Assembly: GCA_046152925.1 (NCBI GenBank)
Contig: JBJXFX010000133.1
Span: 1 to 60,352, forward strand
Direction: 5' to 3'
Source: CAMAUF01 sp046152925
Lineage (GTDB): Bacteria > Chloroflexota > Dehalococcoidia > Tepidiformales > Tepidiformaceae
Length of the DNA stretch: 60,352 bases
Shown here: positions 1-8,110 of the stretch, piece after piece
Numbering within the stretch: position 1 is the first letter of the stretch
Layout of the letters: each line of letters opens with the position of its first letter
Notes under the pieces: model-generated
Told to the model about the DNA's origin: nothing
The model's database searches: none
What the model saw: only the letters and a program-made list of their open reading frames with translations
Program-made: the position numbers and the translations under genes

Positions 1-371
1 AACTCGGCCACCAGTGGACGACGGCGGACGCCTTTCGCCACCTGGCGGCGGTCGCGGGCGGGGCCGGCCAGATCTACCCGATGCTCGATGCGGGCGTCCT
101 GAACGCGTTCAACACAACCGCGGCCGCCGAGAACAACACCCGGGCGATCGAGGGGCTCAAGGGCAAGACACGGGACGAGGTCCTCGCGGCGATCACCGCC
201 GGACACGCGGCAAGCGCAGACTTCGTGGCAACGCTCGACGAGTCCGACCTTCAGAAGGTCGTGAAGCTCGGCGGCTACGAGATGCCGAAGGCCGAGATCT
301 TGGCGCAGGTGTGGATCCACCACACGCTCGCCCACGCCTACGAGGCGAGCGCGCGCTGGCCGCTGCTTTAG
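1..371 (+). CDS. DinB-like (maleylpyruvate isomerase-like) protein, 5' end cut off
   Basis: The frame is already open at the left edge and closes with TAG at 369-371, so only about the last 122 residues are present. They look helical and amphipathic and end in WIHHTLAHAYEASARWPLL, with a His-x3-His spacing like that of DinB/YfiT-type four-helix-bundle proteins, which use His residues to bind a metal. Such proteins include thiol-dependent isomerases and transferases; the substrate here cannot be inferred. The gene converges on the VapC-like toxin with only 3 nt between the stops. The family call rests on a weak pattern match. Confidence 0.5.
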   Translation, partial: LGHQWTTADAFRHLAAVAGGAGQIYPMLDAGVLNAFNTTAAAENNTRAIEGLKGKTRDEVLAAITAGHAASADFVATLDESDLQKVVKLGGYEMPKAEILAQVWIHHTLAHAYEASARWPLL

Positions 372-374
372 GCC

Positions 375-785
375 TCAGGTCAACGTCTGCAAGCGCGCAC
401 CGAAGCGTGGCGACGCCGCGCGGATGAACCGCTGGTCCAGCGTCCACAGCTCCGCGTCGAGGTCGATTGCCGCGACGAGGTAGATCGTGTCGAAGAGGCC
501 GGCGTTGATCGCCCGCGCGAGGCCGTAGGCGCGGCGCAGCCATTCGACGTCGTCGACGAAAGCCAGCCGGAGACTCACAAAGTCCAGCAGCGCCCGAGCG
601 GCGTCGGCGTGGCGAATGCTCCGGCGGCGCTCGAACTTCAGGAGAGCATGGTAGAACTCCTGTTCCGCGATACGCGGCGCGTGCCACTCGATGACGGGCA
701 ATATCATCAAATCGGCGGCGCGAGCGTCGAACTGCGACGGCAGCGTTGCAGCGAGCAGAAACGAGGCGTCAGCGACTGCCTTCAC
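375..785 (-). CDS. vapC: PIN-domain VapC-like toxin
   Basis: A 136-residue PIN-domain protein, usual VapC length. The acidic residues expected of a PIN RNase sit in order: D6 (VADASF), E43 (AEQEFYHAL), D99 (GLFDTIYLVAA) and D117 (WTLDQRF). VapC toxins cut tRNA or rRNA using Mg2+ held by these carboxylates. The start ATG overlaps the stop of the upstream antitoxin-like gene by 4 nt (ATGA), the classic coupled toxin-antitoxin arrangement. Toxicity and target are inferred from family and context only. Confidence 0.85.
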   Translation of the reverse strand: MKAVADASFLLAATLPSQFDARAADLMILPVIEWHAPRIAEQEFYHALLKFERRRSIRHADAARALLDFVSLRLAFVDDVEWLRRAYGLARAINAGLFDTIYLVAAIDLDAELWTLDQRFIRAASPRFGARLQTLT

Positions 786-997
786 TTCGGAGGCTCAACC
801 TCGTCCGATTCGTCGTCGTGCTCAAGCGCGTCCAGAATCTCTGTGATGCTGAGCGGCCGGCCCCCGCGCGCAGCCAGAACCTCACGGTGGTGCTCAAGGA
901 TCCGCTCCTTCAGACGCTCAGCCTCCGCGTAGTCCTCCGCGGTGGGCACGCGCGGCGGGCGGGCGAGGATCTCAGCCACGGTGTACACGCGGTCCAT
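782..997 (-). CDS. vapB: VapB-like antitoxin
   Basis: A 71-residue charged protein directly upstream of the PIN toxin and translationally coupled to it (ATGA overlap). The N-terminus (MDRVYTVAEILA) looks like a short DNA-binding or dimerisation segment. The middle is helical, and the C-terminus is very acidic (EHDDESDEVEPP), as is common in antitoxin tails that wrap the toxin. A TATGAT hexamer lies 6 nt before the ATG, so the mRNA is probably leaderless. The sequence alone does not identify the antitoxin family; the assignment depends on the neighbour. Confidence 0.7.
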   Translation of the reverse strand: MDRVYTVAEILARPPRVPTAEDYAEAERLKERILEHHREVLAARGGRPLSITEILDALEHDDESDEVEPPK

Positions 998-1003
998 CTC
1001 CCG

Positions 1004-1009
1004 ATCATA
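1004..1009 (-). promoter_or_regulatory. -10 hexamer of vapBC, leaderless geometry
   Basis: TATGAT on the minus strand, 6 nt before the vapB ATG (995-997); TTGTGG lies 16 nt further upstream as a possible -35. Spacing predicts transcription starting at the start codon. Confidence 0.55.
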
Positions 1010-1104
1010 GCACCGCCGGCAAGCCCCACAATTTCACCACAACCGCCGGCCATGGCTGTCAACATTGACGCACCACCGCCCCCTGCGTAGATTCGGCCAT
1101 CGGC

Positions 1105-2016
1105 ATGACGAAGCATCTCGAAGGCAAAGTCGCGATCGTTACCGGCGGCGCTGGCGGCATGGGTTCCCAGATCTGCCGCATTTTCGCCGCACAGGGCGCC
1201 AAGGTCGTCGTCGCGGATACCGGCGCCGACGTCGAAGGGCGCGCCGGCATGGACCCCGCCCGCGTCAACGCGGTCGTGGACGGCATCAAGGCGGCCGGCG
1301 GCGAAGCGGTCGGCGCCATTGGCGACATCGCCACGATGGACGTGGCCGAAGGGCTCGTACGACTGGCGCTGGACACCTGGGGCAAGCTCGACATCGTCGT
1401 CGCCGCCCACGGCATCCTCCGCGAGCGGATGATCTTCAACATGGCCGAAGAGGAATGGGACGAAGTCATCCGCGTCCACCTCAAAGGCTGCTTCACGATC
1501 ACGAAGTTCGCCTCCATCTATTGGCGGCAGTCGGGCACTGGCGGGCGGCTGATCTACTTCTCATCGTCGGCGGGCATCCGGGGTTCCTCGGGCCAACCGA
1601 ACTACTCGGCTGCGCACGCAGGCAAGATTGGGCTCATGCTCTCTTCCGCGAGCGCCCTGGCCAAATACAACGTCACCGTGAACGCGATCTCGCCGGGCGC
1701 AGCGACACGCATGACCGACCGCGGCCGCAACGCCGCCGCCGGGACGGGCACGCTGAGCGAAAGCGCAGTCGGCACGGCGATGGACCCAATGAACGTCGTC
1801 CCCCCGATCGTCTTCCTCGCCTCCGACCGGGGCGCGAACATCACCGGCCGGGTGGTGGGGGCGACGGGCCACAAGATCACGATGTGGCGCGAGCCCGTCT
1901 GGGACGCCTCGCTTTATTCAGAAACGCTGGTCTGGGACATCGACGAACTCTTCCGGGTGATGCCGTCGACGCTCGGGGCCGCGGGCTGGCCGCCAACGCC
2001 GCAACAGTTCCCGTAG
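1105..2016 (+). CDS. SDR-family dehydrogenase A, catalytic Lys replaced by His
   Basis: A 303-residue short-chain dehydrogenase/reductase, most like the dehydrogenase part of peroxisomal MFE-2. The nucleotide-binding motif TGGAGGMG is at 13-20, and Ser154 and Tyr167 of the catalytic set are present. In the YxxxK motif the lysine position is His171 (NYSAAHAGK), and the usual NNAG motif reads AAHG (100-103). The Lys normally lowers the Tyr pKa and binds the ribose, so activity may be altered. It is the first gene of a three-gene rightward run. TAGATT lies 11 nt before the ATG. The stop (2014-2016) overlaps the Shine-Dalgarno of the next gene, a close paralogue. Confidence 0.85.
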   Translation: MTKHLEGKVAIVTGGAGGMGSQICRIFAAQGAKVVVADTGADVEGRAGMDPARVNAVVDGIKAAGGEAVGAIGDIATMDVAEGLVRLALDTWGKLDIVVAAHGILRERMIFNMAEEEWDEVIRVHLKGCFTITKFASIYWRQSGTGGRLIYFSSSAGIRGSSGQPNYSAAHAGKIGLMLSSASALAKYNVTVNAISPGAATRMTDRGRNAAAGTGTLSESAVGTAMDPMNVVPPIVFLASDRGANITGRVVGATGHKITMWREPVWDASLYSETLVWDIDELFRVMPSTLGAAGWPPTPQQFP

Positions 2017-2027
2017 GAGGCGACGTC

Positions 2028-2957
2028 ATGACAAAGCACCTCGAAGGCAAGGTCGCCATCATCACCGGGGCCGCGGGCGGGATCGGCTCGGCCCTCTCCG
2101 CCACGTTCGCCGCCCAGGGCGCCAAGCTCGTCGTCACCGATACCGGCGGCGACGTCGAAGGGCGCCTGATGGACACATCGCGCGTCGACAACCTTGTCGC
2201 ACGGATCCGGGGCGAAGGCGGCGACGTGGTCGGCACCGCCGGCGACATCGCCGACATGGACTTCGCCGAAAGCTGCGTCCGGCTCGCGCTCGATACCTAC
2301 GGCAAGCTCGACGCGATCGTCTGCGTCCACGGCATCCTTCGCGAGCGCATGATCTTCAACATGCTCGAAGACGAATGGGACGAAGTCGTCCGCGTCCACC
2401 TCAAGGGCTGCTTCGCCCTGACGAAGTTCGCGTCGATTTACTGGCGCAGCTCGATGAACGGCGGCCGGATCATCTACTTCACCTCCGACGCGGGCGTCTT
2501 CGGGAGCGCCGGTCAGCCGAACTACTCGGCGGCGCACGCGGGCAAGCTCGGGCTCATGCGTTCCAACGCCGCCGCGCTGAAGAAGTACAACGTCACCTGC
2601 AACTGCATCGCCCCGGCAGCATCGACACGTATGACCGACCGCGGACGGGCCGTCGACCGGAACACGCCGCCGCCGAGCGAGAGCGCAGCCGGTACCGACC
2701 GGGACCCCGCCGCCATCGCGCCGATCGCCGTCTGGCTGGCGAGCGACGACGGTGGCGCCGTTTCGGGCCGTGTTTTCGGCGCCGCCGGGCACCGCATCTC
2801 CGTCTACAACGAACCCGTCCAGGAGCGAGCCTTGTTCGGTTCGAAGCCGGCCTTCGACATCGACTGGCTGTTCGACAATTGGGACAAAACGATGGGCCAG
2901 GACCGGCTGTACGCGCTGCCGCGCCGCCTGATGGTGCCCGGCCAGCAGCAGGGTTAG
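2028..2957 (+). CDS. SDR-family dehydrogenase B, paralogue of A, catalytic Lys replaced by His
   Basis: A 309-residue SDR strongly similar along its length to the preceding gene (both begin MTKHLEGKVAI), so the pair arose by tandem duplication. TGAAGGIG (13-20), Ser153 and Tyr166 are present. Here too the YxxxK lysine is a histidine (His170), and NNAG reads CVHG. The same changes in both copies argue against random decay. The start ATG at 2028 is chosen because GGAGG (2016-2020) lies 7 nt before it. Four nt separate its stop from the CoA-transferase gene, so these probably act on one acyl-CoA pathway. The substrate is unknown. Confidence 0.85.
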   Translation: MTKHLEGKVAIITGAAGGIGSALSATFAAQGAKLVVTDTGGDVEGRLMDTSRVDNLVARIRGEGGDVVGTAGDIADMDFAESCVRLALDTYGKLDAIVCVHGILRERMIFNMLEDEWDEVVRVHLKGCFALTKFASIYWRSSMNGGRIIYFTSDAGVFGSAGQPNYSAAHAGKLGLMRSNAAALKKYNVTCNCIAPAASTRMTDRGRAVDRNTPPPSESAAGTDRDPAAIAPIAVWLASDDGGAVSGRVFGAAGHRISVYNEPVQERALFGSKPAFDIDWLFDNWDKTMGQDRLYALPRRLMVPGQQQG

Positions 2958-2961
2958 CGCC

Positions 2962-5391
2962 ATGCCAGCGCCGCTCGACGGCATCCGCGTCCTCGACCTC
3001 AGCATTGGGCCGGCCGCCGGGATGGCCACGATGGTGCTTGGTGACTTCGGCGCGGACGTGGTAAAGGTCGAACCGCCGGGCGGCGACCCGTACCGCGCCG
3101 TCGCGAACGCGCCCCTTTGGCTGCGCGGCAAACAGAGCGTCGTGCTCGACCTGAAGACGGCGGAAGGCCGCGCAGAACTCCAACGCCTCGCCACCGCGGC
3201 CGACGTCCTCGTCACCACGCAACACGAGGAGCAGGCGGCGGCGCGCGGCCACGACTATGCCTCCCTCTCCGCCGCGAACCCGAGCCTCGTCTACTGTCGG
3301 CTGACCGGCTGGGGCCCGAAGGGGCCGTACCGCGATTACCCCGCGTACGAAGGCGTGGTCGCGGCCAAGTCGGGCCGGATGCTGATGTTCAGCGATGTCG
3401 CGTCCCGTCCCGGACCGGGCTTCGCGGCCGTGCGGGTCGGGATGCACGCGTCGTCGCAGTCGATCGTGGCGGGCGTCTGCGCCGCGCTCTTCGAGCGCGA
3501 AAGCAGCGGCCGCGGCCAACTCGTGGAGACGAGCCTGCTCCAAGGGATGCTGCCCTACGACCTCCTCGCGCTGCTCCGCAGCGAGCTCGCCTCGCGCATG
3601 CCCGAGGCGTTTCCCGGGAACCCGCTCGACCCCGCGCTCCGCGTGCCCACGCTGAACTATCACCCGCTCCCGACGAAGGACGGGCGCTGGCTGCAGATGG
3701 GAAACCTCTTGCAGCACCTGTTCGACAACTACCTCATGGCCGCCGGCCTCGAAGAGGCGTTCACTGACCTGCGCTTCGAAGGGCCGCCCGCCGGCTGGGC
3801 GCCCGCCGACCGCGAGGAGTTCCGCGACAAGATGCTGCGCCACATGCGCACGAAGACGGCCGCGGAGTGGCTCGACATCTTCGTCGAGCACGGCGGCGTC
3901 GCGGCAACCGAGTATCGCCACACCCAAGCGGCGATGGACGACCCAGACCTCATCTGCAACGGCCACGTCGTCGAGCAGCAGCACCCGAAGTTGGGCAAGG
4001 TGCAGATGCTGGGCGTCCTCGCGCGCCTCAATGAGACGCCGGGCACGCCCGGAGGCCCTTCGCACGAGGCGGGCGCCGATAGCGCCGCCCTGCCTGCGCT
4101 CTGGGCCGCCCCGCAGGCGACTGCCCAGCCAGGGCCGGCCGCGCCCAAGCGTGGAGGGCCGCTCGAAGGCGTCACCATCATCGAGTTCGCGACGATTATC
4201 GCCGCCCCGCTCGCGGTCTCGATCCTCGGCGACCTCGGTGCGCGGGTGATCAAAGTCGAGCCGATCGGCGGCGACCCCTACCGCGGCCTCGGCCTCTTCG
4301 GGATGATGGCGGCGAAGACCAACGCATCGAAACAGAGCATCGGCGTGGACCTCAAAGACCCTGAGGGGCTGGCGGTCGTCCAGGGCCTCATTCGAAACGC
4401 GAACGCGGTCATCCACAACTACCGGCCAGGCGTGCCCGAGCGGCTCGGCATTGGCTACGAGCAGTGCGAAGCGCTCCGCCCTGGCATCGTCCATGTCGGG
4501 ATGAACGGCTACGGGCCCGAGGGTCCGGGCGCTCATCGCCCCTCGACCCACCCCGTGCCGGGGGCTGGCATCGGTGGCGCGACGCTCCAGGCCGCCGGCG
4601 CCCACCTGGTCGATAGCGACGACCTCGCTGTCCTCCGTGCGGCGGCTATCCGGCTCTTCCGCGCGAACGAGGCCAACCCCGACCCGAACACGTCGGTCGT
4701 GCTCGGGAGTTCCGCCATGCTCGCACTGCTCGCCCAACGCCGTTATGGGGTCGGTCAGCGGGTGTACGTCGACATGTTCGGGGCCAACGCCTATGCGAAC
4801 TGCGACGACATGGTGCGCTACGCCGGCAAGCCGCCGCGCCCCGAAGTCGACGCCGATGTCCTCGGCCTCTCAGCCACCTACCGGCTTTACCCGGCGGCGG
4901 ACGGCTGGGTGTTCCTCGGGCTCTGCACCGACGCGGACTACGCCGCCTTCCGCGAGGCAACAGGTTTCGACCACGAAGGGCGGTACGCCTCGCCAGGCGC
5001 ACGCGCGGCGGACGATGCGCGGCTCGCGAGCGAGCTTGCGGCCTTCTTCGCGAGCCGTTCCGCCGACGCCCTTGAGGCGAGGCTCGCGCCGGTGGGCATT
5101 GGCTGCGTGCGTGCCGACCGGCAAATCCCGGGCGACTTCTGGCACACGGACCCGCACGTCCGCGAGAACGGCTTCATCGTCGGCGTCGAACATGGCCGGT
5201 ATGGCCGCTCGCCGCGCTGGGGGACGCTGACGACATCGGACCGGACGCCGTCCACACCAGGCCCGGGCTGCCTCGGCGGCGACCACACGCGGGCGCTGCT
5301 CGCCGAACTCGGTTACGGCGAAGGCGACGTCGAGCGGCTCTACGCCAAGGGCGTCGTTTGGTCGGAAGAGGTTGGGCGGCTCCAGGGTTAA
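2962..5391 (+). CDS. Fused double CaiB/BaiF (family III) CoA-transferase-like protein
   Basis: 809 residues carrying two complete family III CoA-transferase modules, roughly 1-375 and 395-809, joined by an Ala/Pro/Gln-rich linker. Each module starts with the family hallmark (LDGIRVLDLS, then GDFGADVVKVEPPGGDPYR; LEGVTIIEFA, then GDLGARVIKVEPIGGDPYR). Known members move CoA between acids through a catalytic Asp shortly after a GQ motif. By my alignment that Asp is Gln194 in module 1 (GQLVETSLLQG) and Gly607 in module 2 (GQRVYVDMFGA; Asp604 lies three residues earlier). Fused two-module relatives include DddD-type DMSP enzymes, but I cannot assign that activity. It is probably co-transcribed with the two SDR genes. 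Confidence 0.85.
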   Translation: MPAPLDGIRVLDLSIGPAAGMATMVLGDFGADVVKVEPPGGDPYRAVANAPLWLRGKQSVVLDLKTAEGRAELQRLATAADVLVTTQHEEQAAARGHDYASLSAANPSLVYCRLTGWGPKGPYRDYPAYEGVVAAKSGRMLMFSDVASRPGPGFAAVRVGMHASSQSIVAGVCAALFERESSGRGQLVETSLLQGMLPYDLLALLRSELASRMPEAFPGNPLDPALRVPTLNYHPLPTKDGRWLQMGNLLQHLFDNYLMAAGLEEAFTDLRFEGPPAGWAPADREEFRDKMLRHMRTKTAAEWLDIFVEHGGVAATEYRHTQAAMDDPDLICNGHVVEQQHPKLGKVQMLGVLARLNETPGTPGGPSHEAGADSAALPALWAAPQATAQPGPAAPKRGGPLEGVTIIEFATIIAAPLAVSILGDLGARVIKVEPIGGDPYRGLGLFGMMAAKTNASKQSIGVDLKDPEGLAVVQGLIRNANAVIHNYRPGVPERLGIGYEQCEALRPGIVHVGMNGYGPEGPGAHRPSTHPVPGAGIGGATLQAAGAHLVDSDDLAVLRAAAIRLFRANEANPDPNTSVVLGSSAMLALLAQRRYGVGQRVYVDMFGANAYANCDDMVRYAGKPPRPEVDADVLGLSATYRLYPAADGWVFLGLCTDADYAAFREATGFDHEGRYASPGARAADDARLASELAAFFASRSADALEARLAPVGIGCVRADRQIPGDFWHTDPHVRENGFIVGVEHGRYGRSPRWGTLTTSDRTPSTPGPGCLGGDHTRALLAELGYGEGDVERLYAKGVVWSEEVGRLQG

Positions 5392-5412
5392 GCCTTTGGC
5401 GCCCGGAACGCG

Positions 5413-5418
5413 TATGAT
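5413..5418 (+). promoter_or_regulatory. -10 hexamer of the eCIS-leader-like gene
   Basis: TATGAT, 8 nt before the ATG at 5427. Compatible with a leaderless or near-leaderless transcript separate from the upstream operon. Confidence 0.45.
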
Positions 5419-5426
5419 GCGCGCCC

Positions 5427-5693
5427 ATGGGACAGTTCGCTGCCCGAGGCGCACGACCGGCGCTCCTGCGGCGGCCCTCGGTTGGGCCCGACAGCGAGGC
5501 CGCCAACCACTTGCCAGCGAAGGGCGCACTCACGCCGTCAACGGTGCTTGGCTTGCAACGGCTTCAGGGCAACGCCGTGGTCAGCCGGATGCTCGCGGGG
5601 ACGCAGCCCGCCCCCATCCAGCGTTGCAACGGCGAAACGCACGCCGGTTGTTCCTGCGCCGAAGAGCAGGGGCCGAAGCCAGCGAGCGAGTAG
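5427..5693 (+). CDS. Small protein resembling the N-terminal leader of eCIS-core (DUF4157) proteins
   Basis: An 88-residue protein with two pieces I recognise from the N-termini of proteins that carry the eCIS core domain (DUF4157): LGLQRLQGNAVVSRML (about 41-56) and IQRCNGETHAGCSCAEEQ (about 64-81). In those proteins the leader precedes a metalloprotease-like core and often a toxin domain. Here the frame stops soon after the Cys-rich stretch, and lysA converges 15 nt away, so no core or cargo follows. It could be a free-standing leader, a remnant of a truncated cargo gene, or a small secreted peptide. It has its own TATGAT hexamer. Confidence 0.6.
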   Translation: MGQFAARGARPALLRRPSVGPDSEAANHLPAKGALTPSTVLGLQRLQGNAVVSRMLAGTQPAPIQRCNGETHAGCSCAEEQGPKPASE

Positions 5694-5708
5694 ACCGCGA
5701 ACGCGCCG

Positions 5709-6980
5709 CTACAGCCGCTCTTCGCACTCCGTCCGCACCACGTCCTCTACCGTCTCGCGACGGGAAACGAGGATGGCGCGGCCCTCGTCCCAAAGCACTT
5801 GCGGGACGCGCCCGAGCGAGACGTAGTTCGACGACATCGCGACCCCATACGCGCCCGCATCGTGGAGCACAAGGAGGTCACCGGCCTCCGGGCGCGGGAG
5901 AAGGCGCGGCTGGATGACCTCTTGGTCGTCGCGCGTGAAGACGTCGCCGCTTTCACAGAGCGGGCCGGCGACAGCGAAGGGCTCGGGTTCGCGGCCTGCG
6001 CCCGCGCCAACGACGGACATGTGGTGGTAGCTCCCATACATCGCCGGCCGGATCAGGTCGTTGAAGCCGGCGTCGACCATGATGAACGTCTGCCCGGGGC
6101 CCTTGTCGTTCGAACGCGTCGCCTTTACGTCCGTGACACGCGAGATGAGCGACGCCATCCCGGCGACCGGGTAACGGCCGGGCTCGATCTCGACCCGGAT
6201 GGCGCGCTTCGCCAACTTCGAAAGCAGTTCGTGACTGTGGCTGAGGAAAGCCCGGTAGGGCTCGATTTCGAAACGCTCGGCGTTCGGGCGATAGGGATGC
6301 GGGATACCGCCGCCAAAGTTCACGGCCACCGCCCGCGGGAACCGCGGGAGCAGCGCGCCAAAGACATCGCCGAGCTTCCGCATGTTGTCGTCGAACTCGC
6401 GGATTTGCGGCCCGGTGCCGACATGGGCGTGGAGGCCGACCACCTCGAGCCCGGCGTCATTGGCCATGCCCAGCGGCCCATCCAGGTCCTCGTGCCAGAT
6501 GCCGTGCTTCGACGACGGGCCACCGGTGTCGCACGCTTGGACGTGGCCGTGGCCGAACCCAGGGTTTACGCGGAGCGCGATCGGCCCGCGATAGCCGGCT
6601 TCCGCGAGGTCGCGGATCTGGCCCGGTGAGCCGACGTTCGGCAAGACGCCCTCCGCGAGGACGACATCGCGGCCGTTATCGCGAAAGACATCGCAGGTCA
6701 GCATCACGACGGGCGGCTCGTTGCCCATCGGGAAGCCGGCTCGCTTCGCCCGCAACACCTCGTTGCCGCTGACGGCGTCGATCCAGAGGCCGGCGGCCAG
6801 CGCCTCCCTGAGGATGGCGCCGTTCGAGTTCGCCTTCATCGCATAGCGCGCCTGGACGCCCTCGCTGTTGGTGAGGTGGACGATGTCACGCATCCGCTGG
6901 CGGAGGATGGCGGCGTCGTAGAAATAGAAGGGCGTGCCGACCTTGGCGGCGATCTCGGCGAACGGGTAGTCGTTGGGCAT
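5709..6980 (-). CDS. lysA: Diaminopimelate decarboxylase
   Basis: 423 residues, normal length. Pyridoxal-phosphate enzyme that converts meso-diaminopimelate to L-lysine in the cytoplasm. Fold III hallmarks are present: the PLP lysine in ARYAMKANSNGA, HAHVGTGPQIREFDDN, the phosphate-binding NFGGGIPHPYR, IEPGRYPVA, and the CESGDVF signature that lends the catalytic Cys/Glu to the partner subunit. HVGTG replaces the commoner HIGSQ. It stands alone, convergent with the eCIS-leader-like gene. Together with alr, murJ and the murein hydrolases nearby it points to DAP-type peptidoglycan. Confidence 0.93.
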   Translation of the reverse strand: MPNDYPFAEIAAKVGTPFYFYDAAILRQRMRDIVHLTNSEGVQARYAMKANSNGAILREALAAGLWIDAVSGNEVLRAKRAGFPMGNEPPVVMLTCDVFRDNGRDVVLAEGVLPNVGSPGQIRDLAEAGYRGPIALRVNPGFGHGHVQACDTGGPSSKHGIWHEDLDGPLGMANDAGLEVVGLHAHVGTGPQIREFDDNMRKLGDVFGALLPRFPRAVAVNFGGGIPHPYRPNAERFEIEPYRAFLSHSHELLSKLAKRAIRVEIEPGRYPVAGMASLISRVTDVKATRSNDKGPGQTFIMVDAGFNDLIRPAMYGSYHHMSVVGAGAGREPEPFAVAGPLCESGDVFTRDDQEVIQPRLLPRPEAGDLLVLHDAGAYGVAMSSNYVSLGRVPQVLWDEGRAILVSRRETVEDVVRTECEERL

Positions 6981-7046
6981 AGGGGATATGGTGCCGAGTG
7001 GCCACGGAATGGGAAACGCCCAACGCCCAACGCGCGCTCGTTCGTG

Positions 7047-8000
7047 CTAGGCGAAAATCGCTAGGGGTATAATCTGCATCGTTGGACCGTGAACGATCCC
7101 TTCAAAGGACTGTTCCGACTGCTCTCCAAGAGACTCGCTCATCTGGCTAATCGCCTGGATCGACTCCTTCATTTGAGCGAACCGCCCGAGCGTTGACTTA
7201 CGAAACAGGTCGATTCCTGGTGAATCTTGTTGCCGAACAACCCGTGTCACCTTTCCAAGGACGCGAAATGATCCATCAAGGATGTCATTTAGCGACGGGT
7301 CGATAAAGAAGTGACTATCTATGGTTAGAACGCACCGGAAACCTGAGTCAATCTCCCCGATGAGATCCTTAGAACCGGGACTGTCAAGTAGCTCGATCAT
7401 CGTCCGCAACATCTTCTGCACATTGCCCAGGTCGGTCCCTGGCGCGTCTCCTGCACCAGTCGACCCACTAGATGACTTACCGCGTTGCCGATTTACTCCT
7501 GTGCGCACTGATGTGTGGTCATCTTGGAATAGCCTCATGGCGTCCAGGAGGCTTTGCATTGCAACCAGCGTAGAGAGCACGGGATTGTTCTTCATTGTGC
7601 ATTGTACTTCTACGAATGATCCAGGCGTTAAGTCTTGAAGGTCAGCGGGTGACCTGACCGGAAGAACGAGACCCTCATTTAGCAGAATCGACCGCGTCTT
7701 GGCAAACAGCGACGCTGGAGTGTGCACCAATTGGGCCGTTGTCTTTCCCCCTGTTACCGACTCGCCCCCCCTGGTATGTTCGGCACCTATTCCAACACCA
7801 AAGAACCCGAAGAGGTTGCCCAAGCCAATTCCAGAACGCACCGCGCCATCGTGTCGATCGGCGCTCGAATCTGAGGTTTCGATAGTTTGAAACTGCGAAA
7901 ACCCATCTTCAAGCGACGCCAAGACATCGAAAGTGAGGCGTTGATTCAAGTAGAGGGTAAACGGAAGTTCATCGGCGCTCAGCGATCCAGTGCTCTCCAA
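7047..8000 (-). CDS. Hypothetical protein (possibly DUF6414-like) in a low-G+C segment
   Basis: 317 residues, mostly soluble. It opens with LYLNQRLTFDVLASLEDGFSQF, followed by a Gly-rich stretch (GLGNLFGFFGVGIGAEHT) that may contact membrane, and a C-terminal half with VLTIDSHFFIDPSLNDILDG. The pattern reminds me of DUF6414 proteins, whose function is unknown; this is a recollection, not a search. The start is TTG at 8000, chosen for the AGGAGG a few nt upstream. The segment is only about half G+C in stretches I counted, with codon use unlike its neighbours, which suggests recent acquisition. No partner gene is visible. Confidence 0.5.
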   Translation of the reverse strand: MESTGSLSADELPFTLYLNQRLTFDVLASLEDGFSQFQTIETSDSSADRHDGAVRSGIGLGNLFGFFGVGIGAEHTRGGESVTGGKTTAQLVHTPASLFAKTRSILLNEGLVLPVRSPADLQDLTPGSFVEVQCTMKNNPVLSTLVAMQSLLDAMRLFQDDHTSVRTGVNRQRGKSSSGSTGAGDAPGTDLGNVQKMLRTMIELLDSPGSKDLIGEIDSGFRCVLTIDSHFFIDPSLNDILDGSFRVLGKVTRVVRQQDSPGIDLFRKSTLGRFAQMKESIQAISQMSESLGEQSEQSFEGIVHGPTMQIIPLAIFA

Positions 8001-8098
8001 AGGGCCTCCTCGGACTCATAGCTTGAGGGCGACGACTCGCCAACGCAACGGCCCACCTCTCCGGGGCGGCGTCGGTGTTCGGCCAACCACACGAGCGC

Positions 8099-8104
8099 TA
8101 TCCT
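8099..8104 (+). promoter_or_regulatory. -10 hexamer of tsaD, leaderless geometry
   Basis: TATCCT, 6 nt before GTG 8111. It selects that GTG over the in-frame GTG at 8075, which lies upstream of the hexamer. Confidence 0.6.
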
Positions 8105-8110
8105 CGAATC

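Noticed and set aside
2593..4737. 714-codon minus-strand frame across SDR B and the CoA-transferase
   Set aside because: Arg/Val/Glu-rich shadow; the plus-strand genes have clear family motifs.
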